DNA of 23,485 nt from Verrucomicrobiota bacterium. GTDB lineage: Bacteria; Verrucomicrobiota; Verrucomicrobiia; Chthoniobacterales; UBA10450. The stretch lies in contig QHNB01000091.1 in NCBI GenBank assembly GCA_003217965.1, positions 1-23,485 of the forward strand. Direction: 5' to 3'. This document shows, in pieces, positions 8,248-15,962 of the stretch. Below the pieces are notes generated by a model. It searched no databases, was not told the origin of the DNA, and saw nothing but the letters and a program-made list of their open reading frames with translations. Position 1 is the stretch's first letter, and each line of letters starts with the position of its first letter. The translations under genes were made by a program, and so were the position numbers.

Positions 8248-9645
8248 CTACTTCGGTTTTCCGACACTGGGATCGAACGTGCCATTTGGCAGGTTGGCCG
8301 CTTTCCAATCCATTGCCATGCGAATACGGGAACGTCCACTTGGATGATCAAAAAAGATAGATTCCTCGAGTGGCGTAGGCTCCATTTTACGATAGATGCC
8401 GAGCTTAAGGGCAATCTTGGCCATCCCATCGGGCTCACGAGCGGCGTTGATACCAAATATATCTGCTTCGCGCTCGACCACACGAGAGGAAGTGTTCGAA
8501 AGCGGAGTAATCAGGAAAAGATACGCACCGATGATCAAACCAATCAGAGGCAAACCGGCCGGGTCAGCGATGTCGCGTACGCCCCAACGAGAACCATACC
8601 TGCGCACGAGCAAATCGAACGCGGCCTTGGTCAGCGCAAACCCGACCAGAAACGTGAGAGCGGAATAAAACGCAAGCTTAACAATGTGGTTTAGCACGTA
8701 ATGTCCCATTTCATGGGCCATGACTGCCCGAATCTCTGGTAGCGTGCATTGATTGAGCAGATTGTCATTGAGCGCAATCCGGGCTGTGTTCAGGAATCCC
8801 GCGACGTTTGCGCTTACTCTTTTTGTCTGACGCGATGCATCGACTACAAAGACTTTTGTCACCGGAATTTCGTTCGCACGGGCGAGCTGAAGAATTGGAT
8901 CGCGAATTTTTGGATCGGTCAGTGGCGTGTATTTGTTGAAAACGGGTTCGATGAAAATCGGGACAATAAACGAGAAGAGGAAGGTAGCGGCGACGACAAC
9001 GGCAGTCGCCCACAACCAGCAGGTGCGTGGCGCAGCTCGGAAGACCGCGTAAAGCGCAACCAAAAAAAGCGGTCCGAGAATGAGAGCAATCACCAGTCCC
9101 TTAAGCTGCTCCGCGAACCAAGGGACAAATGTTTGCGTAGCCATCCCGTACTGACGCTCGCGAAAATAATGTTCATAGACGGTGAGCGGGAAGAAGAGCG
9201 CCGCCGTTAAAATGATGTACGGAATCGCGTAAATCATCACTTGCACCGCCCTAAAGCGGGTGGTGCACTCCGCGAAATCGCGAATGCGCGCCGAAACGCG
9301 GGTCACGAGCAACAAGAGGGCGATCAGCGCATTAACCAGGAAATTCCACAAGATCAACCAATAGCCACCCTCAAAATAAGCGTTCGATTTTGCTTTTTGA
9401 TCTGCCGGAATGGAATCGAGCCATTCACGCGTTGCCGCAGCCGGATCGAATGCCGGCGTCCGTGAAGGCTGCGCTTGCGCGCTCGCCTTTGGCGTAGGTA
9501 AAGCAAGCGGAGTGAAAGGAGCAGCTGGCGGGAGCGGTGGCGGACTCGCTCGTGCAGGATTGGGAATTAGCGGCGCCGTCGGCTCCTGCGGCAATCCCGT
9601 TCTGGTGAGAATTAGCAAACTCAAAACGAATGCCAAGCCTCTCAT
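8248..9645 (-). CDS. Ste24-like M48 membrane metalloprotease
   Basis: This is a zinc metallopeptidase with several membrane helices. Counting from the chosen ATG at 9645, the zinc site HEMGH is at about 311-315 and the third ligand lies in VEREAD near residue 391. The segments around the active site (YGMATQTF, ALNDNLL, FFDHPSGRSRI) match the CAAX-prenyl-protease-like (Ste24) branch of M48 rather than HtpX. The N-terminus is a signal-like stretch (MRGLAFVLSLLIL) followed by an unusual Pro/Ala-rich region of about 65 residues before the first membrane helices. An upstream in-frame start at 9714 would add 23 non-hydrophobic residues and place the signal internally, so I prefer 9645. It leads a two-gene unit with the HtrA-like protease; bacterial Ste24 homologues are thought to work in membrane protein quality control. 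Confidence 0.92.
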   Translation of the reverse strand: MRGLAFVLSLLILTRTGLPQEPTAPLIPNPARASPPPLPPAAPFTPLALPTPKASAQAQPSRTPAFDPAAATREWLDSIPADQKAKSNAYFEGGYWLILWNFLVNALIALLLLVTRVSARIRDFAECTTRFRAVQVMIYAIPYIILTAALFFPLTVYEHYFRERQYGMATQTFVPWFAEQLKGLVIALILGPLFLVALYAVFRAAPRTCWLWATAVVVAATFLFSFIVPIFIEPVFNKYTPLTDPKIRDPILQLARANEIPVTKVFVVDASRQTKRVSANVAGFLNTARIALNDNLLNQCTLPEIRAVMAHEMGHYVLNHIVKLAFYSALTFLVGFALTKAAFDLLVRRYGSRWGVRDIADPAGLPLIGLIIGAYLFLITPLSNTSSRVVEREADIFGINAAREPDGMAKIALKLGIYRKMEPTPLEESIFFDHPSGRSRIRMAMDWKAANLPNGTFDPSVGKPK

Positions 9646-9676
9646 CGGTTCGACATGATGAGAGTCGCGATCAGAA

Positions 9677-10093
9677 ATGGAAGGAACGTTTTCAAAGATG
9701 ATTGCCACCGGCATGATATTTTGGTTCTTTTCGAGCCAGAAAGTGAAACGACAGCTGGCCGAACTGTTCGCGTTGCTCGCCTTGCCCGTCTTGGCGATGG
9801 GAGAAAACGCTCAACCGGACCCATCGCTATGCGGACCGTATCCCAAACACTACAAGGAAATTGTTTGGCATTGGTTGGAAACCATGCTGGTCGATGCCGA
9901 CAGTGCAAAGATTGATTGGGAGGGCGATCCAAAGCCGGCCGACCTCGGCAAAAATGGGGAGCACCTTTACGGATGGCTGCTCAAATTTAGGGTGAATTCG
10001 CGAAATCGTTTTGGAACCTACACCGGCAAACAATCACACGGCGCGTTGATTCGTGATGACAAAGTGATTCAAGGGATTGGCTTCGGCTATTGA
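9677..10093 (+). CDS. Small exported protein of unknown function
   Basis: The mature part (CGPYPKHYKEIVWHWLE...RFGTYTGKQSHGALIRDD...GFGY) is a compact domain of about 85 residues that recalls small periplasmic or lipoprotein-like proteins with an NRFGTYTGKQ core; I cannot name a characterised family. A hydrophobic export signal (LAELFALLALPVLAMG) precedes it. The frame has several possible starts: ATG at 9677, 9698 and 9713, and a GTG at 9743 that gives the most normal-looking signal peptide (VKRQLAELFALLALPVLA). The longest frame is reported; a start at 9713 or 9743 is quite possible and would leave room for the promoter of the divergent M48 gene. It is followed by 105 bp with no clear signal before the next gene. 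Confidence 0.7.
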   Translation: MEGTFSKMIATGMIFWFFSSQKVKRQLAELFALLALPVLAMGENAQPDPSLCGPYPKHYKEIVWHWLETMLVDADSAKIDWEGDPKPADLGKNGEHLYGWLLKFRVNSRNRFGTYTGKQSHGALIRDDKVIQGIGFGY

Positions 10094-10198
10094 TTGAACC
10101 TACGGCCAGTCGAATCGCCGAAATCGAACAATAAAGAATTTCTTACAGCTTAAAGTGACAAGAATCAGATCCACCCGCAACTCGTAGTCAGTTTTCCT

Positions 10199-10678
10199 AT
10201 GCCTGATCCTTTCGTTTCCAAGGTAAAGCCGCGATCGCGGCAAAATGGCTCTGCTTTGCTCTTTGTAATTATTCTGATCGTGGTGATAGCGGGCGGCTGG
10301 TATGGCCTATCAACTTTACGTCGTAACAGCGAAATAGAAGGGAAACAGTTTGCGCGGGAAGTTATTGAACGCGTCGCGGTGCAACATGACGGCAAATATC
10401 TTCATTCGATTGTCGCAGCCGATCGGCGTATTGCCTTTCCGCCCGCGACGGAGCAGGGATTCATTGAGGGTTTCATGAAGCTCGGCGCCCCTGATCCGAA
10501 TTTTAGTCTCGATGGAAATCTCACATTCGAAAGCTACTTCTTTTCTCCACACGGCACCTTCAAGAGCGTTCTGACCTATCCCGACCGTCACGCCACCATC
10601 CTTGTCAGTGTCGGCAAACCAAGGGGCTATTGGGTCTTAAACGACCTCGGGATTACTTGGGAGCGTCCTCCCGAGTAG
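10199..10678 (+). CDS. Membrane-anchored protein of unknown function (159 aa)
   Basis: The protein has a positively charged N-terminus (KPRSRQNG) followed by one strongly hydrophobic helix, SALLFVIILIVVIAGGWYGL (about residues 18-37), then a soluble part of about 120 residues that should face the periplasm. The charged-then-Gly-then-hydrophobic pattern faintly recalls pilin-like starts but lacks the Glu at position +5, so I do not call it a pilin. The soluble part has FFSPHGTFKSVLTYPDRHATILVSVGKPRGYWVLNDLGI, which looks like a beta-rich fold. No known family is recognised. The GH47 gene starts 60 bp downstream on the same strand, so the two may be expressed together. Confidence 0.72.
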   Translation: MPDPFVSKVKPRSRQNGSALLFVIILIVVIAGGWYGLSTLRRNSEIEGKQFAREVIERVAVQHDGKYLHSIVAADRRIAFPPATEQGFIEGFMKLGAPDPNFSLDGNLTFESYFFSPHGTFKSVLTYPDRHATILVSVGKPRGYWVLNDLGITWERPPE

Positions 10679-10737
10679 TGGTCACTAGACATTCCTTCCG
10701 CTGGCCGGGACAAAACCGGTCAACTGGTAGAGGCTCT

Positions 10738-12132
10738 ATGCGCCGAGCTTACTGGCATCGTTATCACGGAGACCAGGACACGCTCGTTACGGCATTCGTA
10801 CTGGCAGCGAGTCTCATTCTCTTAGCCACACCGGCATGCCACAGAGCCGCCGATAGCGAAGACAGGAAAATCACCGGACAGGTCCGAACCGAGTTTTTGC
10901 ACGCCTGGCGTAATTACGAGCAGTATGCCTGGGGACACGATGCGCTGCGTCCGCTGAGCAAGACCGCTCACGATTGGTATGGGCAATCTCTGCAAATGAC
11001 ACCGGTTGACGCATTCGACACGCTTCTTTTGATGCATCTCGATAGCGAAGCGGCGAAAGATCTGCAGCTTATCACCAGCAATCTCTCCTTCGACCGCGAT
11101 ATTTACGTCAAGAACTTCGAAATAACGATCCGTCTCCTTGGTGGTTTGCTCTCCGGCTACGAAATGACTGGCGATAAGCGGCTGCTGGGTTCGGCTGAAG
11201 AGTTGGGCAACAGATTGCTTCCGGTCTTCGGTTCTCCGACTGGGCTCCCCTACGTCTATATCAATCTTCATACTGGCCAAGTACGCGGTCCGATTACCAA
11301 CCCTGCAGAAACCGGTACGCTGCTCCTGGAGTTTGGTACGCTAAGTAAAATTACAGCCAAGCCGATCTTCTACGAGAAAGCAAAACGCGCCCTGGTCGAA
11401 ACCTACAAGCGGCGTTCGCCGCTCGGTCTCGTAGGACAAAGTATTAACGTCGAAACAGGCGTGTGGACCGACACTGCCAGTCATATTGGCAGCGGCATAG
11501 ACTCATACTACGAATATCTTTGGAAATGCTGGCTCTTGTTCGGCGACAAGGATTGTCTGGAGATGTGGCGAGCCAACATCTCCGCCGTGAATAGCTACCT
11601 GGCAGACGACCTTCAGGGTGAGTTGTGGTACGGGCATACAGATATGAACACGGGCAAACGGACCGAAACAATCTACGGGGCGCTTGACGCATTTTTTCCC
11701 GCCTTGCTCGCGTTATCCGGCGATCTTGGTCGAGCACGCCGGCTGCAAGTCTCTTCATTTAAAATGTGGAACCTGCACGGGATCGAACCAGAACTTCTCG
11801 ATTATAAGACAATGCGTGTGCTCGCCGGCAGCTATCATCTACGTCCTGAAATCGTAGAATCCACGTATTACCTCTACCACTACACACGCGATCCAGAGTA
11901 TAGAAAAATGGGCGAAATTCTGTTCAATAACTTTGTTCGCTACTGCCGCGCCGACACAGGTTACGCGGCCCTTGCCGACGTCACAACCAAGCAGAAGAAG
12001 GACGAAATGGAAAGCTTCGTCTTAGCCGAAACCTTCAAGTACTTTTACCTGCTCTTTGCTTCGCCAAAAGCTTTGGATTTCGACACAGTGGTCTTCAATA
12101 CCGAAGCGCATCCGCTCCGACGCCAGTGGTGA
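10738..12132 (+). CDS. GH47-family alpha-mannosidase-like lipoprotein
   Basis: The 464-residue product matches glycoside hydrolase family 47 (class I alpha-1,2-mannosidases) along its length. Blocks visible in order are GHDALRPLS (67-74), TPVDAFDTLLLM (88-99), FEITIRLLGGLLSGYEMTGD (127-146), GSGIDSYYEYLWK (251-263), HLRPEIVESTYYLY (367-380), DEMESFVLAETFKYFYLLF (422-440) and FNTEAHPL (453-460). The three acidic residues expected at the active site are present (E128, D255, E371), and the NTEAHP threonine (T455) is the usual calcium contact. The N-terminus is an export signal with a possible lipobox ending in C34 (ATPAC). ATG at 10738 is chosen because an upstream start would overlap the preceding gene and bury the signal. 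GH47 is mainly eukaryotic, with few bacterial members. The substrate is presumably a mannose-containing glycan; no other carbohydrate genes are adjacent. Confidence 0.92.
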   Translation: MRRAYWHRYHGDQDTLVTAFVLAASLILLATPACHRAADSEDRKITGQVRTEFLHAWRNYEQYAWGHDALRPLSKTAHDWYGQSLQMTPVDAFDTLLLMHLDSEAAKDLQLITSNLSFDRDIYVKNFEITIRLLGGLLSGYEMTGDKRLLGSAEELGNRLLPVFGSPTGLPYVYINLHTGQVRGPITNPAETGTLLLEFGTLSKITAKPIFYEKAKRALVETYKRRSPLGLVGQSINVETGVWTDTASHIGSGIDSYYEYLWKCWLLFGDKDCLEMWRANISAVNSYLADDLQGELWYGHTDMNTGKRTETIYGALDAFFPALLALSGDLGRARRLQVSSFKMWNLHGIEPELLDYKTMRVLAGSYHLRPEIVESTYYLYHYTRDPEYRKMGEILFNNFVRYCRADTGYAALADVTTKQKKDEMESFVLAETFKYFYLLFASPKALDFDTVVFNTEAHPLRRQW

Positions 12133-12483
12133 CCCCATCTTGACACGATCGAAGAAGAATTCGGGTGCTCGGCATTTTGGGGAATTGATTCAACCATTCG
12201 TAGGGCGGGCGATTGTGGTCAATCGCCCTATCTGGTATCGTAGCAAACAACGCTCAATCAGGAGCTAGGCCCGATTTTTACTGCGTTATTGTGAATTCAC
12301 GCGAAAGGAAGAGAGACGATCCAGAACGGATTCGAGGACTTGCCGAGAGACTGATCAACATTCCAATATGAGACCACCTCGACCATCCTTCGCATAAAGC
12401 TCCGGCTCGGCTATTAGAGCGAGGCGGCTACTACGTCGCCGGGCGAATGCTTTCGGGGTCACCGTGCCCCACACCGCATTTAA
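12133..12483 (+). other. Gene-free stretch between convergent GH47 and marC genes
   Basis: No convincing gene is seen on either strand here; open frames are short and have no recognisable protein pattern. The main structural feature is the hairpin at 12207-12228. The remainder has ordinary base composition and no tandem repeat, tRNA or riboswitch that I can recognise. Confidence 0.6.
12207..12228. terminator. Hairpin, candidate bidirectional terminator or REP-like element
   Basis: GGGCGATTG and CAATCGCCC form a perfect 9-bp inverted repeat around a TGGT loop, 74 bp after the GH47 stop and well before the marC stop on the other strand. Its position between convergent genes fits a terminator serving one or both. 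There is no T-run on either side, so it is not a classical Rho-independent terminator; a dispersed palindromic repeat is the main alternative. Confidence 0.5.
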
Positions 12484-13101
12484 CTAATGTTTCGGGGTAG
12501 CCCAAGGGCCAATGCCTAGCGCGCTCAGTACGAGCTCAACCGAGAGCGCGGCCAGGAGTATTCCCATCACCCGGACGAGGATCGCTGCCCCTTGTTGTCC
12601 GATTGCGCGCAAAATCGCATCCGATATGAGTAGGAGCACGTAAGTGAGCCCGAGGACGACCAGCAGTACGACAGCGGTCTGGATCTGTTCGGGAATGGAA
12701 TAGACATCGTTATCGGTGAGCAAAATTACCGCCATGATCGCCCCGGGACCAGCAATCGTGGGAACAGCCAGAGGAAAAACAGCGAGATCGCGACCTTTCT
12801 CATGCGAACCGGGTCCGAGGCTGACCGATCCAAAAAGCATTTGAAGACCAAACAGGAAAAGGATGATGCCGCCTGCCACTTTAAGAGAAAGAAGACGAAC
12901 TCCCACGGCGTCGAGAATGATTTGTCCTAGGACGACCGCGACGACCAGAATGAGGGCAGCGTAGAATGTGCCTCGGCGCGCAACGCCACGGCGTTCCGAA
13001 ACGCTCAATGAGGCAGTCAGACCCGCAAAAACGGCTAGGGTGCTAATCGGGTCAATCGTCGTCCAGATCATGACGAAATCCCGAATGATTTTTTCCAGCA
13101 T
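12484..13101 (-). CDS. MarC-family integral membrane protein
   Basis: A 205-residue protein with about six hydrophobic helices. Family features are the N-terminal FVMIWTTIDPISTLAVFAGLT segment, FLFGLQMLFG, the conserved loop FPLAVPTIAGPGAIMAVILL, and ILVRVMGILLAALSVELVLSAL at the C-terminus. MarC/UPF0056 proteins sit in the inner membrane; early links to multiple antibiotic resistance in E. coli were not upheld, and the transported or sensed substrate is unknown. The ATG at 13101 lies 31 bp after the NUDIX-like gene stop, so it is probably the last gene of the minus-strand group starting with the pseudouridine synthase. Confidence 0.92.
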   Translation of the reverse strand: MLEKIIRDFVMIWTTIDPISTLAVFAGLTASLSVSERRGVARRGTFYAALILVVAVVLGQIILDAVGVRLLSLKVAGGIILFLFGLQMLFGSVSLGPGSHEKGRDLAVFPLAVPTIAGPGAIMAVILLTDNDVYSIPEQIQTAVVLLVVLGLTYVLLLISDAILRAIGQQGAAILVRVMGILLAALSVELVLSALGIGPWATPKH

Positions 13102-13132
13102 CGAGCGTTAAGTCTTAGCGCGATCGCGAAGC

Positions 13133-13747
13133 TTATACTAATAACCGCTTCAGCTCGTCGACGCATAACTGCGACCATGTTTCGAGGGAATCGCGGCGGC
13201 TGAGAAGCTGGTCCTGAGTAAGAAATTCCAGATTGGTGATCATTGCTTCGCGTTTGTCTACCTTCGCCTGGTCCAGCCTGAAAACGTGAACAACACCAAG
13301 ATGGACGCGGCCGACTTCGGTATCGTCATCATTTAGTAGTGCGACGATGCGGTCGTCGAATGTGGTTCCAATACGGATTTCCTCGTTCACTTCACGCTCA
13401 ACTCCAGCGCGGTAAGCGTTTTCGTCCCCTGCGAAGAGCGATTCGTCACGATCGTTCAAATGACCACCGATACCGATCGAACCTTTGGCAACCAGGCGTT
13501 GCTCACCCGCCTTTTTTCCGCGCACGTAATACAGGACGCGATCGTCATGGGCGAGGATTGCATAGGGAATGATCTGTTTGTAATCAGGATCAACCTCGGC
13601 GGCAGTGCGTGACAGAAAGAAATTGTTGCCGCGCGATAATAAGGTTCCGAGGTAACGTTCCGGCTCGAAGTTCAGACCCTGAAAAGCGCCTAGCCGATCA
13701 AAGAGGCTGCGTTTGATTACAAGAACGTTCTCCTGCGCGACAGCCAT
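13133..13747 (-). CDS. NUDIX-like protein
   Basis: The 204-residue protein contains a NUDIX-type segment: IGIGGHLND at about residues 91-99, then GVEREVNEEI at about 115-124, corresponding to the glycine start and the REUXEE core of the box. The box is stretched by an insertion between the glycines and the RE core, and the usual last glycine after EE is absent, so spacing is not canonical. The N-terminal part (LFDRLGAFQGLNFEPERYL) and the segment ILAHDDRVLYYVRG look like the accessory strands of this fold. Known NUDIX proteins cleave nucleoside diphosphate-linked compounds, but no substrate can be assigned. It sits between the PagL-like gene (68 bp upstream) and marC (31 bp downstream). Confidence 0.75.
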   Translation of the reverse strand: MAVAQENVLVIKRSLFDRLGAFQGLNFEPERYLGTLLSRGNNFFLSRTAAEVDPDYKQIIPYAILAHDDRVLYYVRGKKAGEQRLVAKGSIGIGGHLNDRDESLFAGDENAYRAGVEREVNEEIRIGTTFDDRIVALLNDDDTEVGRVHLGVVHVFRLDQAKVDKREAMITNLEFLTQDQLLSRRDSLETWSQLCVDELKRLLV

Positions 13748-13815
13748 TGTTCTTCGACCAAGATAGATTGCTCGTCGATCCGCTCAGCCTGATCAAGCAA
13801 AGCGTAGCTTCATGC

Positions 13816-14430
13816 TCAAAAGGTAAAGGTGAAACCGATCTGCGGCCCGAGCAGGTTCAGACTCGGATTCGGATCGGTCTGACCACCGTTAGAAAGATGC
13901 TGATAAAGCACACCGAGCTGTCCGCTGATTCGATCGCTGAACCTATAGGAGACGCCGGCCGCGCTTAAGATGTTGAAGGTGAAATCCTGACCCTGCCCGC
14001 CAGGCTGGTCCGGATGACTATCGATCCAGCCAAGGCCGAGTCCGCCCGAAAAGTAAGGGATGAGTCGGCTGCCCGGTCTGGCAAAATTGTAGCGCAGACC
14101 GACATTGATACCGAAGTAATGGTTCTCGATCCCGCGGATGATCGGCTCGGCTAGGAAACTGAAGTAAACTTGATTGTAGCCGCGGAGAATTCCTGGTGAA
14201 TCCAAGTATTGTCCCCATCGAATTCGCGCCGTAATAAAATCAGCATTAATTTCGTAATTGTGCGGCGGATTGAAAACCCCGAATAGATAGGCGCTTTCGA
14301 TCGCGAATTCGGTGCGTGGCGCTTCTCCTTCCGCTATAGTTGGGCCGGATTCCATGTCCCCGACGCCAGCGAATACAGCTTGCACGCTTGCTACGGCCAC
14401 GATGAGGAGAAATGCGTCGCGCGCTTTCAT
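13816..14430 (-). CDS. PagL-like lipid A 3-O-deacylase / outer-membrane beta-barrel protein
   Basis: The protein has a cleavable-type signal peptide (MKARDAFLLIVAVASVQAVFA) and then alternating strands of a small beta-barrel. It ends in IGFTFTF, the aromatic C-terminal strand used by outer-membrane insertion machinery. Near the C-terminus YQHLSNGGQTDPNPSLNLLGPQIG carries the His-x-Ser-Asn motif that in PagL holds the catalytic His and Ser, so deacylation of lipid A is the best guess. The ATG at 14430 is chosen because it starts directly with the signal peptide; a longer frame to 14481 would overlap the upstream gene. It lies 35 bp after the pseudouridine synthase stop. Other acyloxyacyl-hydrolase-like barrels of this clan cannot be excluded. 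Confidence 0.82.
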   Translation of the reverse strand: MKARDAFLLIVAVASVQAVFAGVGDMESGPTIAEGEAPRTEFAIESAYLFGVFNPPHNYEINADFITARIRWGQYLDSPGILRGYNQVYFSFLAEPIIRGIENHYFGINVGLRYNFARPGSRLIPYFSGGLGLGWIDSHPDQPGGQGQDFTFNILSAAGVSYRFSDRISGQLGVLYQHLSNGGQTDPNPSLNLLGPQIGFTFTF

Positions 14431-14465
14431 TTGAGCGCGTGACGATAGGGCGACGCGTTCCAATT

Positions 14466-15248
14466 TCAATGACGTATCCAATCGTGCAGATCTCGCGGCA
14501 GCGAACTCGACCAGTCACGCTCTTTATTAATATGCAATCGCGATGCATGTAGGGCGTGCCGGTCGAGCAGCAGTTGGCGCGCGAGCTCTGACGTCCAGCC
14601 CGTTTCAATAAACCGTAGGTAAAGTCTTTCATCTGGTCCGTAGATCTTGTCGCCCACGATCGGATGACCGAGTGACGCGAGATGGACCCGAACTTGATGT
14701 GTGCGCCCGGTAAGTGGATGCGCTTTCACCAGCGAGAACAGCTCGCCATTCGTTGTTTCTTTGCGGAACCTTCTTTGAACTTGAAATTCCGTCACCGCGT
14801 CGTTGCCTCCGGAGTCGATTGTCTGTTTTAAATAGATTGCGGAACGTGCGATTAGGCCTTGCCGAATAATTGCTGCGTGGACGGTCTTGCAATCCCACTC
14901 CGGCCAGCCCCACACGATGGCGTGATATTCCTTGGAAACCCGGTGAGATTGCATAAGCAGCCCGAATTCGCGCGCGGCTGCCGCCGTTTTCGCTACCAAC
15001 ACAATGCCGCTCGTTTCGCGATCGAGGCGATTGACGATCGAGACTTGGCCAGCGTTTGCGATTTCGAATGCAAGCAACTGGCGCAATTCGGCCCACAGCG
15101 TCACGCTACCGTCCGGCTTCGTCGGATACACGAGCAACTGCGGCGGCTTGTCGACAACGATATAATCTGGCGTCTCATCGATTATTGTGAAATCGCGACG
15201 AGACTTCGCTTCGGAGGAGCGCGCTCTGGGTAAGATGATTTCCCTCAT
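14466..15248 (-). CDS. RluA-family pseudouridine synthase
   Basis: This enzyme converts uridine to pseudouridine in rRNA or tRNA. Visible motifs are DFTIIDETPDYIVVDKPPQLLVYP, the catalytic block NRLDRETSGIVLVAKT (D76), KEYHAIVWG, and HPLTGRTHQVRVHLASLGHPIVGD. The residue before RLD is Asn instead of the usual His. No S4 RNA-binding domain precedes the catalytic domain, unlike RluC or RluD, so it belongs with the short RluA-type members; the modified site cannot be told. The ATG at 15248 places the start 14 bp inside the divergent ABC gene, and no better start is seen downstream. The promoter should therefore lie within the ABC coding sequence. Downstream are the PagL-like, NUDIX-like and marC genes. 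Confidence 0.92.
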   Translation of the reverse strand: MREIILPRARSSEAKSRRDFTIIDETPDYIVVDKPPQLLVYPTKPDGSVTLWAELRQLLAFEIANAGQVSIVNRLDRETSGIVLVAKTAAAAREFGLLMQSHRVSKEYHAIVWGWPEWDCKTVHAAIIRQGLIARSAIYLKQTIDSGGNDAVTEFQVQRRFRKETTNGELFSLVKAHPLTGRTHQVRVHLASLGHPIVGDKIYGPDERLYLRFIETGWTSELARQLLLDRHALHASRLHINKERDWSSSLPRDLHDWIRH

Positions 15249-15912
15249 TGATGTGCATCGGCATTATACCGGCGGCGGTCGCGAGGTGCGAGCGGTGGAC
15301 GGTGTCTCGATCGCCATTGCCCGCAACGAGTTCGTTGCGCTGAACGGGCCCAGCGGTTGTGGAAAAAGCACGCTCATGCATTTGATCGCTGGACTGGATC
15401 GGCCCACGTCCGGTCAAATCCTTGTGAACGGTCTCGCTTTACACCAGGCCGATGAGAAGACGATAACAAATTTCCGGCGGAATCAGCTCGGCATCGTTTT
15501 TCAGTTTTTCAATCTCCTGCCGACCATGAGCGCATTGGAGAACGTGATGTTCCCACTTCTTTTGCAAGGCGTATCACGGGACGAGAGCGAGCGACGCGCA
15601 TGTGAAACCCTAACCTTCCTTGGACTGGCTGAGCGCGCCGACCACTTCGCCCATCAACTCAGCGGAGGCGAACAACAACGCGTGGCTATCGCGCGAGCGA
15701 TTGTTCACCGGCCGCATCTCCTCATGGCCGACGAACCAACCGGTAACCTCGATTCCGCCTCTACCGCTTCGGTTATGAGCGCGTTGCAAACAGTCGCTGA
15801 GCAAAAGCTCGCGACACTTATTATCGTTACGCATAGTGAAGAAATTGCAGCGGCGGCCTCCCGCCGGCTGAGTATGCGCGACGGCAAAATCATAGATGAG
15901 ACGTTTACTTGA
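15235..15912 (+). CDS. ABC transporter ATP-binding protein, LolD/MacB type
   Basis: A single 225-residue ATPase domain. Walker A is GPSGCGKST (38-46), the Q-loop is FQFFNLLPTMSALENV, the signature is LSGGEQQ (142-148), Walker B is LLMADEPTGNLDS (162-174), and the switch histidine is in VTHSEE. The NLL-x-x-MSALENV and DEPTGNLDS phrases are typical of the LolD/MacB/FtsE group that powers lipoprotein release or export rather than solute import. No permease gene lies next to it, so it may serve membrane proteins encoded elsewhere. The ATG at 15235 (MISLIDVHRHY) is preferred to an upstream in-frame start because it begins at the conserved domain edge. Its 5' end overlaps that of the divergent pseudouridine synthase gene by 14 bp. 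Confidence 0.93.
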   Translation: MISLIDVHRHYTGGGREVRAVDGVSIAIARNEFVALNGPSGCGKSTLMHLIAGLDRPTSGQILVNGLALHQADEKTITNFRRNQLGIVFQFFNLLPTMSALENVMFPLLLQGVSRDESERRACETLTFLGLAERADHFAHQLSGGEQQRVAIARAIVHRPHLLMADEPTGNLDSASTASVMSALQTVAEQKLATLIIVTHSEEIAAAASRRLSMRDGKIIDETFT

Positions 15913-15962
15913 CCTGCTCGGCTAACCCGCGTTACCTAAGCGGCTCAGCCTTGGCTGCCGCC

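Noticed and set aside
10630..10737. N-terminal extension of the GH47 gene from an upstream ATG
   Set aside because: It overlaps the preceding gene, adds 36 residues without family similarity and would bury the signal peptide.
12240..12483. Possible short protein or small RNA downstream of GH47
   Set aside because: Frames are short, start without clear signals and show no conserved pattern; a small RNA cannot be supported by sequence alone.
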